Shown here one piece after another: positions 11,346 through 23,250 of a DNA stretch of 64,000 nt; the first letter of the stretch is position 1, and every line of letters begins with the position of its first letter. The notes under the pieces were generated by a model. The model was not told the origin of the DNA. It searched no databases and saw nothing but the letters and a program-made list of their open reading frames with translations. The translations under genes and the position numbers were made by a program. Origin of the DNA: Romanomermis culicivorax (Eukaryota > Nematoda > Enoplea > Mermithida > Mermithidae); contig CAWUHX010000008.1 of assembly GCA_963922205.1 (NCBI GenBank), positions 150,282 through 214,281 of the forward strand, in the 5' to 3' direction.

Positions 11346-12997
11346 ATGTAAGGGTTGTGGGTAGCGCATTTATGTATAATGAGCTCCTTTTCTAGTATGA
11401 GAAATTGTCCAGCTTGTGATTTCTTTGGAGAATAAACATCCATTGACTCCAGAGCATTTCTACAGTAAGATTTCGATAATTATCTTCGTATGCAGTGTAT
11501 AATTTTCAGATATGCAACATCGACACCAATAAGCAAGAGTTTGCACTGCAGATAGCTGCAGCTCTGAGCCTATTGGGTCCATTATGTAGCAATGACACAG
11601 GAGAACACAACAGATTAACTTGGTGATGATCATAACTCAAATACTCCAGCTTACAGGGTTTAAGGCATTATTTCTGTGGTACAGTGTGCTAGCCGGTGTA
11701 AAACCATATCAATCATTTTTTCCTAATCCATATCCTAGTTTGAACGCTCTCCACAACCCCAGCCCATTTCCTGTCTTTTCATTGGTGCTCCATTTAATTA
11801 ATACAGAGATATAATCGAGATACTCACGAATGTTACATTTGCCACATGTTTGGTTCTGGCAAAGTTTGATTGAGCATTGTAGAAATCAGGTAGGTGGCTT
11901 TCCTGGTCAAGTATCAAATGTCTGCTTGTGAACAAAAAATTCTGCTGGCAAACCGATTTCGCGACATTTGTAGAACTGGTTCCTCAGCTAACTTCATTGT
12001 TGTGTGAATAACAAAGAAAGGTATCGAAGCGTAAATTCTGAAAGTGCACACACTATAACCTGATAAGTTTTATTCACCCATAAATTTGCATGAATGTTTC
12101 AAACAATAGAAACTGTACCGATGTGTGATTTTAGGAACAAAAACAGAAATAAACATATAACTATAGATTATTCAGTTTAGAATGATGGATATCACTAACC
12201 AAAAAGGCAGATTCAATATCGTATGCAAATTCTTACTTAGTAGAAAACTTTATACAGAAAAAGGCTTAATTTTTCTATAAGAATTGGAAGGACGAATATG
12301 ACTAAAAAACATCCTGCTTATCCACTATCGATTTGGACAGAACAGTGGCCAAACATCAGTGCTGCTCCAGAAAATTAATCATTAGAGAAAATTGTCAGAT
12401 GGTCTTTTTGCAGCTCATCGACGACAAAATTCCTTTAATTGAGTGAAGTAATATAAGCTCACCAGTTTTTCCCATACTGAACTGCTTTCATGTGATTATT
12501 GCATCAATCCTTTCAAAATTAATGAAGTATAGTCACATTTCATAAAACTGATCAATATGAAATAAGGGCCTGATGTGATGAAGGATAGGTTATCAATGGT
12601 ATGCAGAACACTCCAAACTACATCGAAAATTGTAGAAACCATCATAGGTGTACGGTTAGCTTCAGGAGTTTTACTTCTGTTTCACTGCTGACCTATCCAA
12701 TCCATATTTTACTGTAAAATATGCCTTAGTGATTTCTGTGGTGAAATTTGGACAAAGTTTAGCAAATTCATGCAGTTTTCAGTCTAGACTAGGCCGAAGG
12801 GGAGATAGTGCTAGCTTACTCAAGTTGTTATTGAACATCGAGTGCACTATAAAAAGACATTGTCTGAGAAAATACACCTCAATAGCTTGACTCATTCGAA
12901 TAAGTTAATGTATGAAATAAATACCAATATTAGTATTAAAGTTGAATTCTTCAAAGTTTTGAGCCTTTTTGTTAAACCTGTATTTCTATATTTTCAG
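11346..12997. other. Intron or intergenic; one weak exon candidate
   Basis: At 11510 an acceptor-like ATTTTCAG is followed by a frame of about 38 codons starting Ile-Cys-Asn-Ile-Asp-Thr. It has no good donor, so I do not call it. Otherwise no gene is seen. Confidence 0.3.
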
Positions 12998-13229
12998 CTA
13001 TACCTTACGATGGATCAAACATATGTCAAATTTTTGCTGTGAGAGCTTATGGCAACTACATGGCTATTGAGAAGATCACGTCAGAAACACATAATACAAC
13101 TGGTCCCTGGACACCTGATGTGGATCACATAACCTGCACAAATTTACAATGTGGAGCAAACAGTACAAATCCTGGGGATGTATCTTTTAGTTACATTGTC
13201 CATTTCGATTTGGGTAAAACTTTTTTAGA
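12998..13229 (+). CDS. Probable internal exon, possibly integrin alpha (calf-2-like)
   Basis: A good acceptor (polypyrimidine stretch, then TATTTTCAG at 12989-12997) precedes an open frame. It ends at a consensus donor GTAAGTG (from 13230) after 232 bp. The peptide has Trp, three Cys and two N-glycosylation sites (NTT, NST). It includes ITCTNLQCGA and ends in LGKTFLE. A Cys pair followed about 20 residues later by a hydrophobic strand and TFLE/TFLQ is the pattern at the end of the calf-2 domain of integrin alpha chains, so that is my tentative assignment. An alternative donor lies at 13217 (GGTAAAAC). No neighbouring exon could be linked, so it may be an exon of an unrelated extracellular protein or a relic. 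Confidence 0.4.
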
Positions 13230-13419
13230 GTAAGTGCATTGTTTTATGAAGGATATGTTTAACTTGGCCAGCATTTTTGGTTCGCTGGCCGGCATGTTCA
13301 GCTGGCCAGTATGGTAGTCAGATAACCCAGCAAAGATTCTTTTGATCACCGGAATCTCAAGGCTCTCTATAAGGCTGCAAGTATTACGATTGTTTAATAG
13401 TGCCATAGAGCTCTGGAAA

Positions 13420-14110
13420 CCCAAAAAAAAGTAAAAATCGTATAAATGCAAGCAAAAATAAAAGAACTGAAATTCATATTAGAAAACAAAGCAAAAAATA
13501 GAAACAAATTAAAATAAAAAACACATGAATTAGAAAAACAAAAAAACCTAACAAAAACACAGATATGAACGAAATATAAAGAAAATACGTGAAAACTCTG
13601 ATCTATATGTGAAAGAATGGATGAGAGAACAAAGGAAAAGAATGAAGGAGAGAATAAAACATGCAAGAAAACATAAACACAAGGAAATCGATATAAAGAA
13701 AAAGAAATATCATGCTCTCAAACCGAGCTTTAAAAAGGAAATACCAATAAAAGAAGGAAAGTTGCTGTAAACAATAGGAAAGAAATATAAAAAAGACAAC
13801 ATAGAGAAAGGACATAAAAACAAAAAATGTATGAAGAAGAATATAAATATCACCACCAGTCCAGAAAAAACGAAAAGAAGTCCAAACAATGGAAGAGAAA
13901 TTGTGAATTACAGGAACCTGAAAAAACAAAATAATGAAAACTGTACAAAAATGTAGCAATCAATAAAATGAGCCGAGGTAAGGAAAAATGAAGTAAAGAA
14001 AGGTAAAATGATACAATAAAGAAAATAAAACAAGAAAAGAACCATAATATAAGAAGTCATAAATTAAAACACCACAAATAAAAAAATAGGAAGATAATTT
14101 AAGAAAGCTA
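13420..14110 (+). repeat. A-rich, strand-asymmetric low-complexity tract
   Basis: For about 690 bases the plus strand is dominated by A with few T or C (words such as AAAAATAAAAGAAC, GAAAGAAATATAAAA). The minus-strand reading frames full of Phe and Leu are artefacts of this bias. Confidence 0.7.
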
Positions 14111-15029
14111 AATCAAGGAGCAGTTTAGCAGAACAAAAATCAGCACTACAAAAAATAAGAAAGCTTAAATGAAGCAATGTTGGAACTGGAGTTGTGGAAC
14201 TGGAGGCGATGCTATTATTCTCGTAAAAGTGTAGGCTGTAATCTTTCATGATAGAAATACTATGAGAAAGTACAAGGTATAGTTTATTAACATTAAAATT
14301 TCACTTACCGAATGTCTTTTAGCAGTAACATTGTTCGGCTCGACAACGTCACATTCGCAGATGTTGAATCCCTATTCGATCAAAAGTGTTTGCATAATGT
14401 GACAACTGCTGGCTGATGTTCTTAGAGTTATAATTGGTTATCATTAACTGCTTTTGTGGACAAATTATTGTGTTAAAATCGATGAATAAAATTCAAAGTG
14501 AATTCCCAAATTTATAGCCTTCAGCATTTTGGGCCACGGAAGCAAAAGTATAGTACAGTTTTTTCCTGAAGGATTATTCTATCACTGTGCATGTTTTCTC
14601 GGTCATATAGAGGATGCTTCATAGTGAAGACACGACCGATAAGAATTTCGAATTTCTGATGAATTAAAAATTTATCAAATCTGAAACTGGGGCGTTTTGA
14701 ATAATTTTACTTACTGCATGTTATTGAGCCTTTACTTGGCATGAAACTCATCTTCCACATATTGTTGTACCACAAACATTATCACTTCATGTTTTTTAGC
14801 ACCTTGAAACATTAGAATTAGGTCAATCTCTGAGCATATTGCTACATCCTGACACGAGCCCAAATTTATAGGTATGTATCATATACCTGATTTAGATGTA
14901 GCATGTTGAATGAATCAGATCTAAAATCTGGAATCATCTTTTTTCTTTCCTTACTTTTGTCATATTCCTGTTTTCTATTACCTTTTTTTATTCCTTATAT
15001 TTATATTTATTCTATTTTTATTAGCTCTA
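14111..15029. other. Intergenic; one weak minus-strand exon candidate
   Basis: On the minus strand, 14371-14309 lies between an acceptor-like GAATAG and a consensus donor GTAAGTGA and stays open in two frames. At 63 bp and without homology it is too weak to call. Nothing else is seen. Confidence 0.3.
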
Positions 15030-15487
15030 TATTTAATATAGGCTTTGGCATATGACAAGTTTCATTTCAGTCCACATGAGCCTTATGCCCATGTTAACCT
15101 TGAGAATTGATGAATACAAAGTATAGTTTATCACATAAAAACTATACCTTCTGTTCCCCTTTGACATGGAAGCGTTTTTTGAGCATTTTCCTGTAGGTTT
15201 CTGCAAAATTTTGTTCTTTAATTTTGTATCCAGTAAAAAAATGTGCTTCGAAGCTTCAGTCAAATCTGCTCACCCAGATTTATAGCTGTTTTCAAAGGAC
15301 TTGCTGCTTGATTCACACAAACAGTGTGTTTCATTTTTATAAAACATTTGATTCAGCGTAGGTCCTGTCCAAGAACAGTTGAAGTGTGATCTGGTGGTAC
15401 AACTACTGGTCAAGTTAATGATGCTTTCACCATGGCAACTATCCTATCTATGCATTTTTTGAAGAAAAATTGATGGGGATTCATCCT
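15030..15487. repeat. Segmental duplication copy A, left part
   Basis: 15030-15300 aligns with 30001-30286 (shared ATGATAAGTTTCATT/ATGACAAGTTTCATT, GCATTTTCCT, AGCTTCAGTCAAATCTG, ATAGCTGTTTTC). 15300-15487 aligns with about 54658-54890 (AGGTCCTGTC, GGTACAACTAC, TTAATGATGCT, CTATCCTATCTATGCA). Between them copy A has a single AAAGGACTT where copy B holds the 24-kb LTR element, so copy A shows the pre-insertion state. After 15487 copy A carries about 3.6 kb not found in B. Confidence 0.75.
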
Positions 15488-15599
15488 ATTTGGCGAAAGG
15501 TTGTTTGCGATTGGTGTATAACATTATGATTCCCCATTCCTTGGCCTTACAATCGCATAAAAATTATATAACAGTTTTATTTTGCCCGTAGGCACACAA

Positions 15600-16098
15600 T
15601 GAACGAATAATAATACAGTGGTTATGGTAATGTGACGTTTCGGTAGTCTACATACTACCTTCCTCAGGGGACAATAAACTTCTTTTTTACAAAATTCGCT
15701 ACTTGAGGGAATTGAAACCTGGTGGTTTGATTGAGAGTCTAGAGTGCTACAACTGGGCCATGGGGGCCAGTAGTAACTTGTTTAGAAGTGCTATATATCC
15801 TGACTTGGGGGTACTAGTTCAGACTTGGGTTCCTGTCTGTTGCCCTTCTAAGGAATGCTTGGTTCCATATGTGGCCTATTTCAATGCTCTTACTACCTAC
15901 ATTTTTTGACCCCACTTTTTCCATCTCAATGGTTTCTCTGATCTTCCTTTTGTAGGCATTAGGCTCTTGGGCAAGTATGGTGGTATTGTCAAAATTGGGT
16001 GTACATCCACATGATAGGCAATGTTCCGCAACACCACTTTTCTCAAGGCTCAGGTTCTTAAGGGCATTTCTGTGTTCTGCAATACAATAATTCTGCAA
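15600..16098 (-). mobile_element. Penelope-like element fragment (GIY-YIG endonuclease tail and 3' hairpin)
   Basis: A minus-strand frame (16098 to 15814) includes EHRNALKN, then GVAEHCLSCG, then ILAQEPNAYKRKIRETIEME. This order (EHR..A, then AEH, then R..E..) resembles the C-terminal end of the GIY-YIG endonuclease of Penelope-like retroelements. Downstream on the same strand a perfect 6-bp stem GGTAGT/ACTACC (15642-15659) lies next to GACGTTTCGG, a motif often found after such domains. Reverse transcriptase is absent, so this is a 5'-truncated, dead copy. It lies within the 3.6 kb present only in duplication copy A, so it may have inserted after the duplication. Confidence 0.65.
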
Positions 16099-16109
16099 TA
16101 CAATACCTT

Positions 16110-18089
16110 TTCTGATTCAAAAGTTTTTATTCTAAGCACATCCGCCTTTCTGTCTATCATGCAGCGCGCGGCAGCGGACCTGAGACATTATGTTTTTACG
16201 GAAAAGCGAGTTCGTCTTTTTTGAACTCCAAAATCTCAAGAATGGTTGGGAGTTGAGAATTAAAAAAGCACCATTGGACAGATAATTGAAAACGCTTTCA
16301 TAATATGGCCTAAATCATTAGAAATTACGTTTACATCTCAATTTACTCACTTCACACAACAGAAAAAATCAAAAAGTGTGATCTCATTTTACATGATATC
16401 TAGCAGCTCCTGGGAGATGGCTTAGGGGTCAATCGATAGCTCTTCAACAGCAAAATATAATCCAATATTTGCATTGAACAGGATACCTCAATATTTCGAA
16501 TGATTTGAAAAATAAACTTTTAAAAATCTGTAGCTCCATCAATATTGGTCCCAAACAAATCTAATCTTGCTTCAAATGTAGATCTCAACAAAATCTTTAA
16601 TCTGACAGACACATGTCGAGAGAAAACTGTAAACTACCTAATCGCCCCAGAGTCATATGTCAGAAAATTTGTGATTTTCACAGTAAGCTGTAAACCGGAC
16701 GTTAAATCTCAACTAATTTCGGATATTTTTCGTCAACTAAAACACTAAAAGAAAAATTAGAGTTGTTTAACCTCGTGAATTTTCACGGCTTCAGCATTAG
16801 TCGTTTGTGATAGACCTAATTCGAAAGACAAAAAAATGATATATTGAGCGTCAAAACTTCCAAAAAAAAATTCAGATAGTTAACGAACGATTGGTCAAAC
16901 AGAAAAGTAATTATGCTTATTAGGTTCCTTGTACAAAGTTACATTTGAATCGGAAGTCCAACTGATCTTTTGTTAAAATTTACGTTATCGCCGACATGTT
17001 TATCGACAAATTTTGACCATAATTGTTTTTAAAAAATTTTTTTCCGTGGAATATGTTTCATTACTTTGCCGATATTAAATATAAAACTCTGAAACTCGTT
17101 TCATTAAATCCAGCGTTCAGCTTTCTATTTGCTCATGTGAAATATTTTAATAAACTTTTCTTTGATAGTCAGTAATTCGAATTTAAATTTAAGAATGTTG
17201 TGTGCCGACCTTCTGTAGTATGGTTTCTTCCGAGTGGTAATATTTTACGAACAGAGGCCATAAACAAAATTTACTCCACTACAGTACTCGAAAATTGGAT
17301 GGACTTTCCATTGATGAATCTACAATACTCAGTTATGAAAATTTTCAGATGAAAAATTGATTTTGAGTTTCTTTCCAGGTACTAGAATGTTGACCTTATC
17401 AGAATATGTAAGTCGTACATATCAATAGAAAGCGCTTTTGAAATCTCATATGCTGGTGCAACATATTTTGTTCTTCGATTTGTGCATTATGAGAAACGCC
17501 ATCACGATTGACGAATTGCTTCATCAGAGTGCCACTCTCTTATTTTGTGGTGTTTGGTGTGACCGCACGCACTTATGGATTGGTGGTGCAGTAGTATGGT
17601 TCAGAGACAGGGTTGAATTGTACTGCAACCAAATTTGTCAGTGCGTGGAGTTTTTTTGAATTTCGAATTACAATTTTTCAAATAAATTTCCTATGAAATC
17701 TGAGTATTTCAAAAGCGTGTACTGCATAACAAAAAGCATTTTTGGCAGTTGGGTCAAAGGAATGTTTTTTTTGTATTGTTGTTGCTTATTTGTTTAGAAA
17801 CGCGTTTAGAAAACTGATTTATGTACCACGAAGGCCATGGGTCTTATTCTGGGAATGAACTAGCAATGAGTTTCGCCCTCCAGGAAGTTTCCTTTCTCCA
17901 TGAAAAAGTTTTTTGCTCTTGCGACTGAACAATGCATAGCTGAAAAATTGAAAGCTTGATTATGTACTGTATAATGAAAGGAAGATTATTGCAGAAAAGC
18001 TCCAATTTTAGTGATTTTACGAAAAAAGCCCTAAAAATGAATATATTTCCCAAAAATGGCGCTGCATGCAAGTACCATATTACGTATAT
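16110..18089. other. Intergenic, no gene seen
   Basis: AT-rich sequence present only in copy A of the segmental duplication. The reading frames are short, uneven in composition and lack splice context. Nothing is recognised. Confidence 0.4.
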
Positions 18090-18091
18090 TA

Positions 18092-19107
18092 TGTTTGTGT
18101 TGAGGTCGTGATCATCAACTCAAAAGGGAGATACTAGACAGAAATTGTTTTTTGAGTTGAAAAGCCATGACTTTAAAGGGCGATACCTCAATTTCTAATC
18201 TACTCCAAACATAAACCGCCCCTGAAAGATATGTAGTTGGTAAACTGTCGCATTAGACATATTCTTAATTATAGTGGTGTATTCTTGTATTTTTATTCAA
18301 TAAATTTGGTATTGCGACATATTGACTGCATATTTACAAGAATTATGCATTGTCAATTCTTCTGGACCTGAGCTGTATATGTAAAACGTACTAATTTTAA
18401 ATTAAACATTTTGAAGATACTAACCTTGAAATTCCAGAGTCGAAGTCATATCTTATTGATTCATGTACCAAACCATGGTCAATTTTCCCCACTACTGAAC
18501 ACAACATACATCAATTTCACAATAGCAATTTTCTATTTCAGGCATGTACTATACTGCGAGGTTGCGGATAAACTGTTATCCAAAATTATGGAAGGTTCGT
18601 TGTCTATTCAATGAATTTTTCTTTCATGACAATCACTCTTCGCCGCTGCATCGATGAAGAAGTTCATAATTCTAACTAAAACGTAAGATGCAGTGCAATA
18701 TCCGCATCTCAATTAAGTAATAAAATGTATGAATAATTATGCATTTATCATAAAATTTATTTATTGTAATGTGCATTCAAATCTACCGCATAAATATGAA
18801 ACTCCCTCATTTTTCACTCAAAAAACTGTAATTTATTCACAAGTTTTGTGTTATGTATAATATTGTTGGCTATGCAAAAAATCGTACGAAAATGTATAAA
18901 ATAGCTAGCTGGTTTCTTTGCAAGCATTTTGAGAAAAACAAACTAAATGACAAACCTCCGATTTTTTAGGGGCGGTTTATGTTTCGAGTGGATCAGTAAT
19001 TGAGATGTCGCCCTTTTAAGTGGATGATTCATTGCTCTTTGACTCAAACAACATTTTTTTTCTAAAATCTCCGTTTCGAGTGGATGATCATAACCTCACC
19101 ACAAACA
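18092..19107. mobile_element. MITE with ~140-bp inverted repeats and TA duplication (Tc1/mariner-like)
   Basis: The ends read TGTTTGTGTTGAGGTCGTG (left) and, in complement, TGTTTGTGGTGAGGTTATG (right). The similarity continues for about 140 bp (ATGATCATC, GGGCGA, CTCAATT, AACATAAACCGCCCCT). TA lies at 18090-18091 and 19108-19109, the duplication typical of Tc1/mariner. The 1016-bp element has no transposase frame. It lies at the edge of the 3.6-kb insertion that distinguishes duplication copy A from B. Confidence 0.75.
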
Positions 19108-19508
19108 TATAGTGATGTTTTTTAGAATTATTCATGGTAGTAACTGCACCTAAAAAACAGCCAAAGTACAACTTATAATTTTTTACTTCTGTGAATGCTA
19201 TATACTATCCGCCTGATAAGTGAAAGTAAGATTCACATTGGATGATGTTACACTCCACGAACAGTTTTTGTGCAGTGCGAGGAGGAAACAACTATGGGAA
19301 ACCCTGCACACTTTTTCACTGCAAGCTAACAAACTTAGATAACTCTGTAACTGAATGTTGTGGTGTACTGACCATCATTTCTAGGGTACTGTGTTCAGTG
19401 AACCTCGCGAATCCGTTGCATACAACTAGCTGATCCTATAAAGAATTTCTGACGTCGCTTGACATACACAAAGCATTGCACTAAATAACCATGCCAATCC
19501 TGATTTAA

Positions 19509-19514
19509 TTTATT
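19509..19514 (-). promoter_or_regulatory. Polyadenylation signal of paralogue A
   Basis: AATAAA on the minus strand, 55 bases after the stop codon. The same signal stands at the matching place in paralogue B. Confidence 0.65.
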
Positions 19515-19568
19515 CATCTTTTTATCATCATTCAAAAACATAACTTAATAACAGAATTCATTTAACAA

Positions 19569-21745
19569 CTACCCACATTTTCGAAATTGGTCGTCCGTAC
19601 ATCGTCCACTGCCTTTGCGACAACCTCCATCACAATTGCAATTGAAAATGTTACATTTTCCAACACCACAATCTTCAGAAACCGAAATTTCTAATTATTT
19701 TCGACATACAAGTTCAGTAAGGTAGACGTACTCATGGTAATACCATGGCCACGTGGTTGTGTGCAATCATTACAGCATTTGTAGGTATACCACACCTAAA
19801 ACGAGTAATCTATGATTGACCTGCATCAGCTAATGTTAAGATGTGAAGTTGCGAGCAAGATTTTTATGTGAGATACATCGGAAATTACGTTCATCTCATT
19901 AATTAGTGATATCGAGGTCTGCTACAAATTGACTGGCTCCTGTTGCTGCTTTTTCTTTTTCATTCAGAGAAGGTAGATTTTTTCTCCAGCAACCATTTCG
20001 CATGTGAGACCTAATACCCCTTGACTCATATTCTGACTTATACACTTCAGCAGCTGTTCATATACTTGCCTGGAAGATCACTGATCATTGAATAACTCAT
20101 GATCAATGCAGAAAACTAGAGTTTGTCATAGTTCTATGGTTTTCTATACCATTTTATCACCTATAGCCTGCTCAAGAAAGGAAAACATTGTACCTCTGCA
20201 CCACTGATGAAAACTTCTGTGAATGTTGGAATTTTCTACAAGTTGTCACAACTTACTTGTTTCCACATCAACCTTATTAGTGAAAATTCTTCGGCAGTCA
20301 CTACGAGGCTGGTTATATAGTTGAATACTCAAAGTACTATTTCAAAAGCACCTTCCTTTTGGACTATGGAGACTTAGATAGCATAGAACATCTTAATTAC
20401 TTGCCCGACTTTGTTACTCAAACCAAAACGAAGAAAGTTTCTACTTCACAGCTAAACGATGTGCAACAGAGGACTGAATCACAAATACTCAATTCAGAGG
20501 AAAAAACAGTGAAAAGGCTTGACTATAAGTAGAGAAAGTTAGATAAAGAATTACACAACGGCAGAATCAACCTGAGCATACTCATGCTTAATCTTTTTTA
20601 CATTCAGAGACGTATAGTCTGTTTTTTATAAAAAGCTATTGAAATGGAAAATGACACAAATATAAGATAACTTGGAAATCCTGCACATGAAGCCTTTACT
20701 GTACATTTTTTTCACTCAAAAACTTTTTAAAGTGTTATTTGGGTGTCGTCACTGAATTTATGCTCCATATGACGTACGGCTTGGTAGAAAATGCTGAAAA
20801 GGTTAAATAGTACTTGCTTTCCGGATGCACTATTTGGAAGTATTTTGTAGAAAACAGACTATATGATGGTAACTTGTTGACCAATGCTACATATTTACAA
20901 GAACTCTGAATCACAATCTAATAAATTCTTTGAAATTGACTTTTCGTAGCAAATAAACCTCTATAGTGTACCATATTCATTCTGTTGATATCCCGAAATT
21001 CAATTCTTTCAAGCATCGATTCAGATTCCCTTGAAGATGGTCATTCTATGGAGAAATTCCTGCAGTTTTATACAGATGTCATTAGCTAGAAAAAGCATTC
21101 GACTGACCTAGAGACCCTAATAATGAGTGGATCTAAGCAAAAATCTTGTTTTCATGAGGATTTTCTGATTAACTGATGTTAAGAGTGTGACTCTGTATTC
21201 CTGCTGCTGACATCCATAAAAAACTCCAAGTGCAAATAGTAGGCTGGTACAACCAAAATTTTAATCCATCTGGTTTGATCTTTTCAGGGATAGCTTTAAT
21301 TCGAATTTAGAGATCAGTGAGATGATTCGTCTAATGTCTGATCCCATATTTATTCTAAAAATAAAACGTGAGTTATTATTGGAAGAGGGACAATTCCTCT
21401 TCTATTCCATAGTATTGACTCACTCCTGTAATCAAATTGTAAATCTAGGGTACGTTTGAAACTAGCTGGAAAGTCCGTCTATGTCAAGGTTTGCTTGTAA
21501 CTAAAGGATATTTTTCAGTCTACTACTGTTTTTTTGGTTTACCCACATGAAGTTCGACTTTCAAAGCAAATTCATGTAATCTACAATTCTAATTTTTGTC
21601 TCACATGACAAAAGCCACATACCTCGAAACTCATGAGCTTCTTCGATGTCACGTCTTGACTAGTGTTGCAACATTCAGAATACGCTTTGCCAAGCAGCAG
21701 GAAAGTAAATAGACACAAAATGAACATGAACTTCATCATTGACAT
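19569..21745 (-). CDS. Secreted cysteine-rich protein, paralogue A (3 exons, 102 aa)
   Basis: Coding exons are 21745-21623, 19795-19732 and 19690-19569. Introns are 1827 bp and 41 bp, both GT-AG, in phases 0 and 1. Exon 1 encodes a signal peptide: MSMMKF start, hydrophobic core FILCLFTFLLLG, likely cleavage near AYS|E. The mature part has 12 cysteines: ECC, then YKCCNDC, then in exon 3 C-X4-C-X4-C-X-C-X3-C-X6-C-X7-C, two residues before the TAG stop. An even count and secretion suggest six disulfides. The start is chosen because paralogue B has the same MxMMKF start; a strong acceptor (TTTTTTCTAG) lies 20 bases upstream, so a 5' exon or a spliced leader is expected. I do not recognise the family. 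It could be a secreted effector, antimicrobial, toxin-like or structural peptide; no function can be assigned. Confidence 0.82.
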
Positions 21746-22510
21746 GATAGTATAGTCTGCTCCCTAGAAAAAAGAAAATATTTGATAATTTTTATTTATA
21801 TGATTTTCTGCTTTATTTGTCTACAAATTTGTGAGTACACTCAACGAATCTCGCGCCTTTTTTTAGATATCCTGTATCAAAGCAATATGTAAATGATTAT
21901 CATGAGGATACTTGTTTTCGTATTTTTCAATTGAGAAGCATTTTCTGAAAAAACAGAACAAGATTGAAAAATACAATTAGTACAATCTTACATTGAAGCA
22001 TATGTTCATTTTTCTTTTATTAACCCAGAAATCCAAATATTCACCACCCTGATGAAAATTTTGAAAGTAATGCTCAAATACAATACTTTATCACAATAAC
22101 TCATGCAGTTCTCCAAACATAAGAATTATTGATGAATCCATCATTCTTGGCACTTTTGTATGAGTAATATCATATGTAAGTTTCTAGCAAATAAAAAGCT
22201 ACGCACAATGAACACAATGGATTTGAAGTCCTTCACATGAATTATTCATTTAATGTTCTCTACCAGAAAATGCTTGCTTCATCCAAAAATCATGGATGTA
22301 AAATTACTACCTGTGCATTATCCATAATAAAAAAGTATCAGAAATAGGCTTAGGGTTAGGGATTATGGTCAAATTTGGTGCCGAAAAACGGTTTCCCAGG
22401 GGCAACACTTAAATGCTTGATCATGCCCATAGTCTTCATTACATGGTGTATCTGACGGAAATTGATGGATCAAAGGCGTTATCTGTTTCCTTGTGATTTC
22501 AATGTTTTTG

Positions 22511-22884
22511 ATAATGAGAAGAATAAAATAGTGCACTGATGTACTCAGGCCACTGATGTACTCAGGCCATCCATTTGTTGAATGACAACAATTTTTAAAG
22601 TTGCTTTTCCTTACAGAAGAAAGAGGAATGCAATCAACAGAACATAACCGAAAAAATGCAAACAGTCCCTGAGCTGCAGTTATCTACAGTCGAATCTTAT
22701 TTATTGGCATCGATTTTGCTTATCTAAAAATCATACACTGCATACGACGATAATTGCTGACATCTTATTGTAGAAATGCTTTGCAGTCAATGAAGGGTTT
22801 TTCTCCAAAGTAATCACAAGTGGGGCAATGCACTCCACTAGAAAGGGAGCCCCTCATAAATAAATACGCTAATCACCATACTAA
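22511..22884. other. Intergenic, no gene seen
   Basis: A 19-bp sequence ending CACTGATGTACTCAGGC is tandemly doubled near 22540-22565. Nothing else is recognised. Confidence 0.4.
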
Positions 22885-23250
22885 TAGTGTTCACACCATC
22901 TAAAGTCGGCCGACACTGTGAAAAACACTTCAACTCAGCATGTGAAAACACATTTTGTGGGGCTAGCTGACTCTGCCCTGGTCCAATTTCCATCATATAG
23001 TGATGGGGCAATTTTTGAGCTAAACAGTTGGCCACTGGTGGGCTAAATGGCAAGATAAATCGAGAAGCCAATGGCGGGCTAAAGGGCAAATCACGCTGCA
23101 AATCTACAGGCAATTGATTGGCTAAATCCAAAACGAAATCGTGAACCAACTTTGGAGACAAATCAAAGGATAAATTGTGGGCTAAATAACGAGATAGTTA
23201 GCCCACGATTTAGCCGTAGCCTGTCACTGACCTGTCCTTCCTTTTATAAT
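22885..23250 (+). mobile_element. Second copy of the GGGCTAAAT-type repeat family
   Basis: Matches the right arm of the foldback element at 10385-11345 in opposite orientation (GTTCACACCATCTA, GGGGCTAGCTGACT, ATAGTGATGGGGCA). A run of GGGCTAAA, GGCAAAT and GGATAAAT words follows. It ends in a local palindrome: GTGGGCTAA, 12 bases, TTAGCCCAC (about 23175-23205). Only one arm is present. Confidence 0.65.

Larger units (their letters stand above)
19130..22510 (-). repeat. Segmental duplication copy A, gene-bearing part
   Basis: Aligns by eye, with many substitutions and indels, to 54950-58135 in the same orientation. Anchors include AAGTAAGATTCACATT, GAATAACTCATGATC/GAATCCCTCATGATC, GTACCATATTCATTCT, TAGAGATCAGTGAGATGATT and GTTGCTAGC/GTTTCTAGCAAATAAAAAGCT. 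The block contains the whole cysteine-rich gene plus upstream and downstream flanks, so the duplication produced a complete second gene. Confidence 0.8.

Noticed and set aside
13394-13959. Phe/Leu-rich minus-strand reading frames that look like membrane proteins
   Set aside because: They are translations of the complement of an A-rich low-complexity tract.
22350-22365. Telomere-like TTAGGGTTAGGG
   Set aside because: Only two units in a duplicated intergenic block; the matching place in copy B has diverged.
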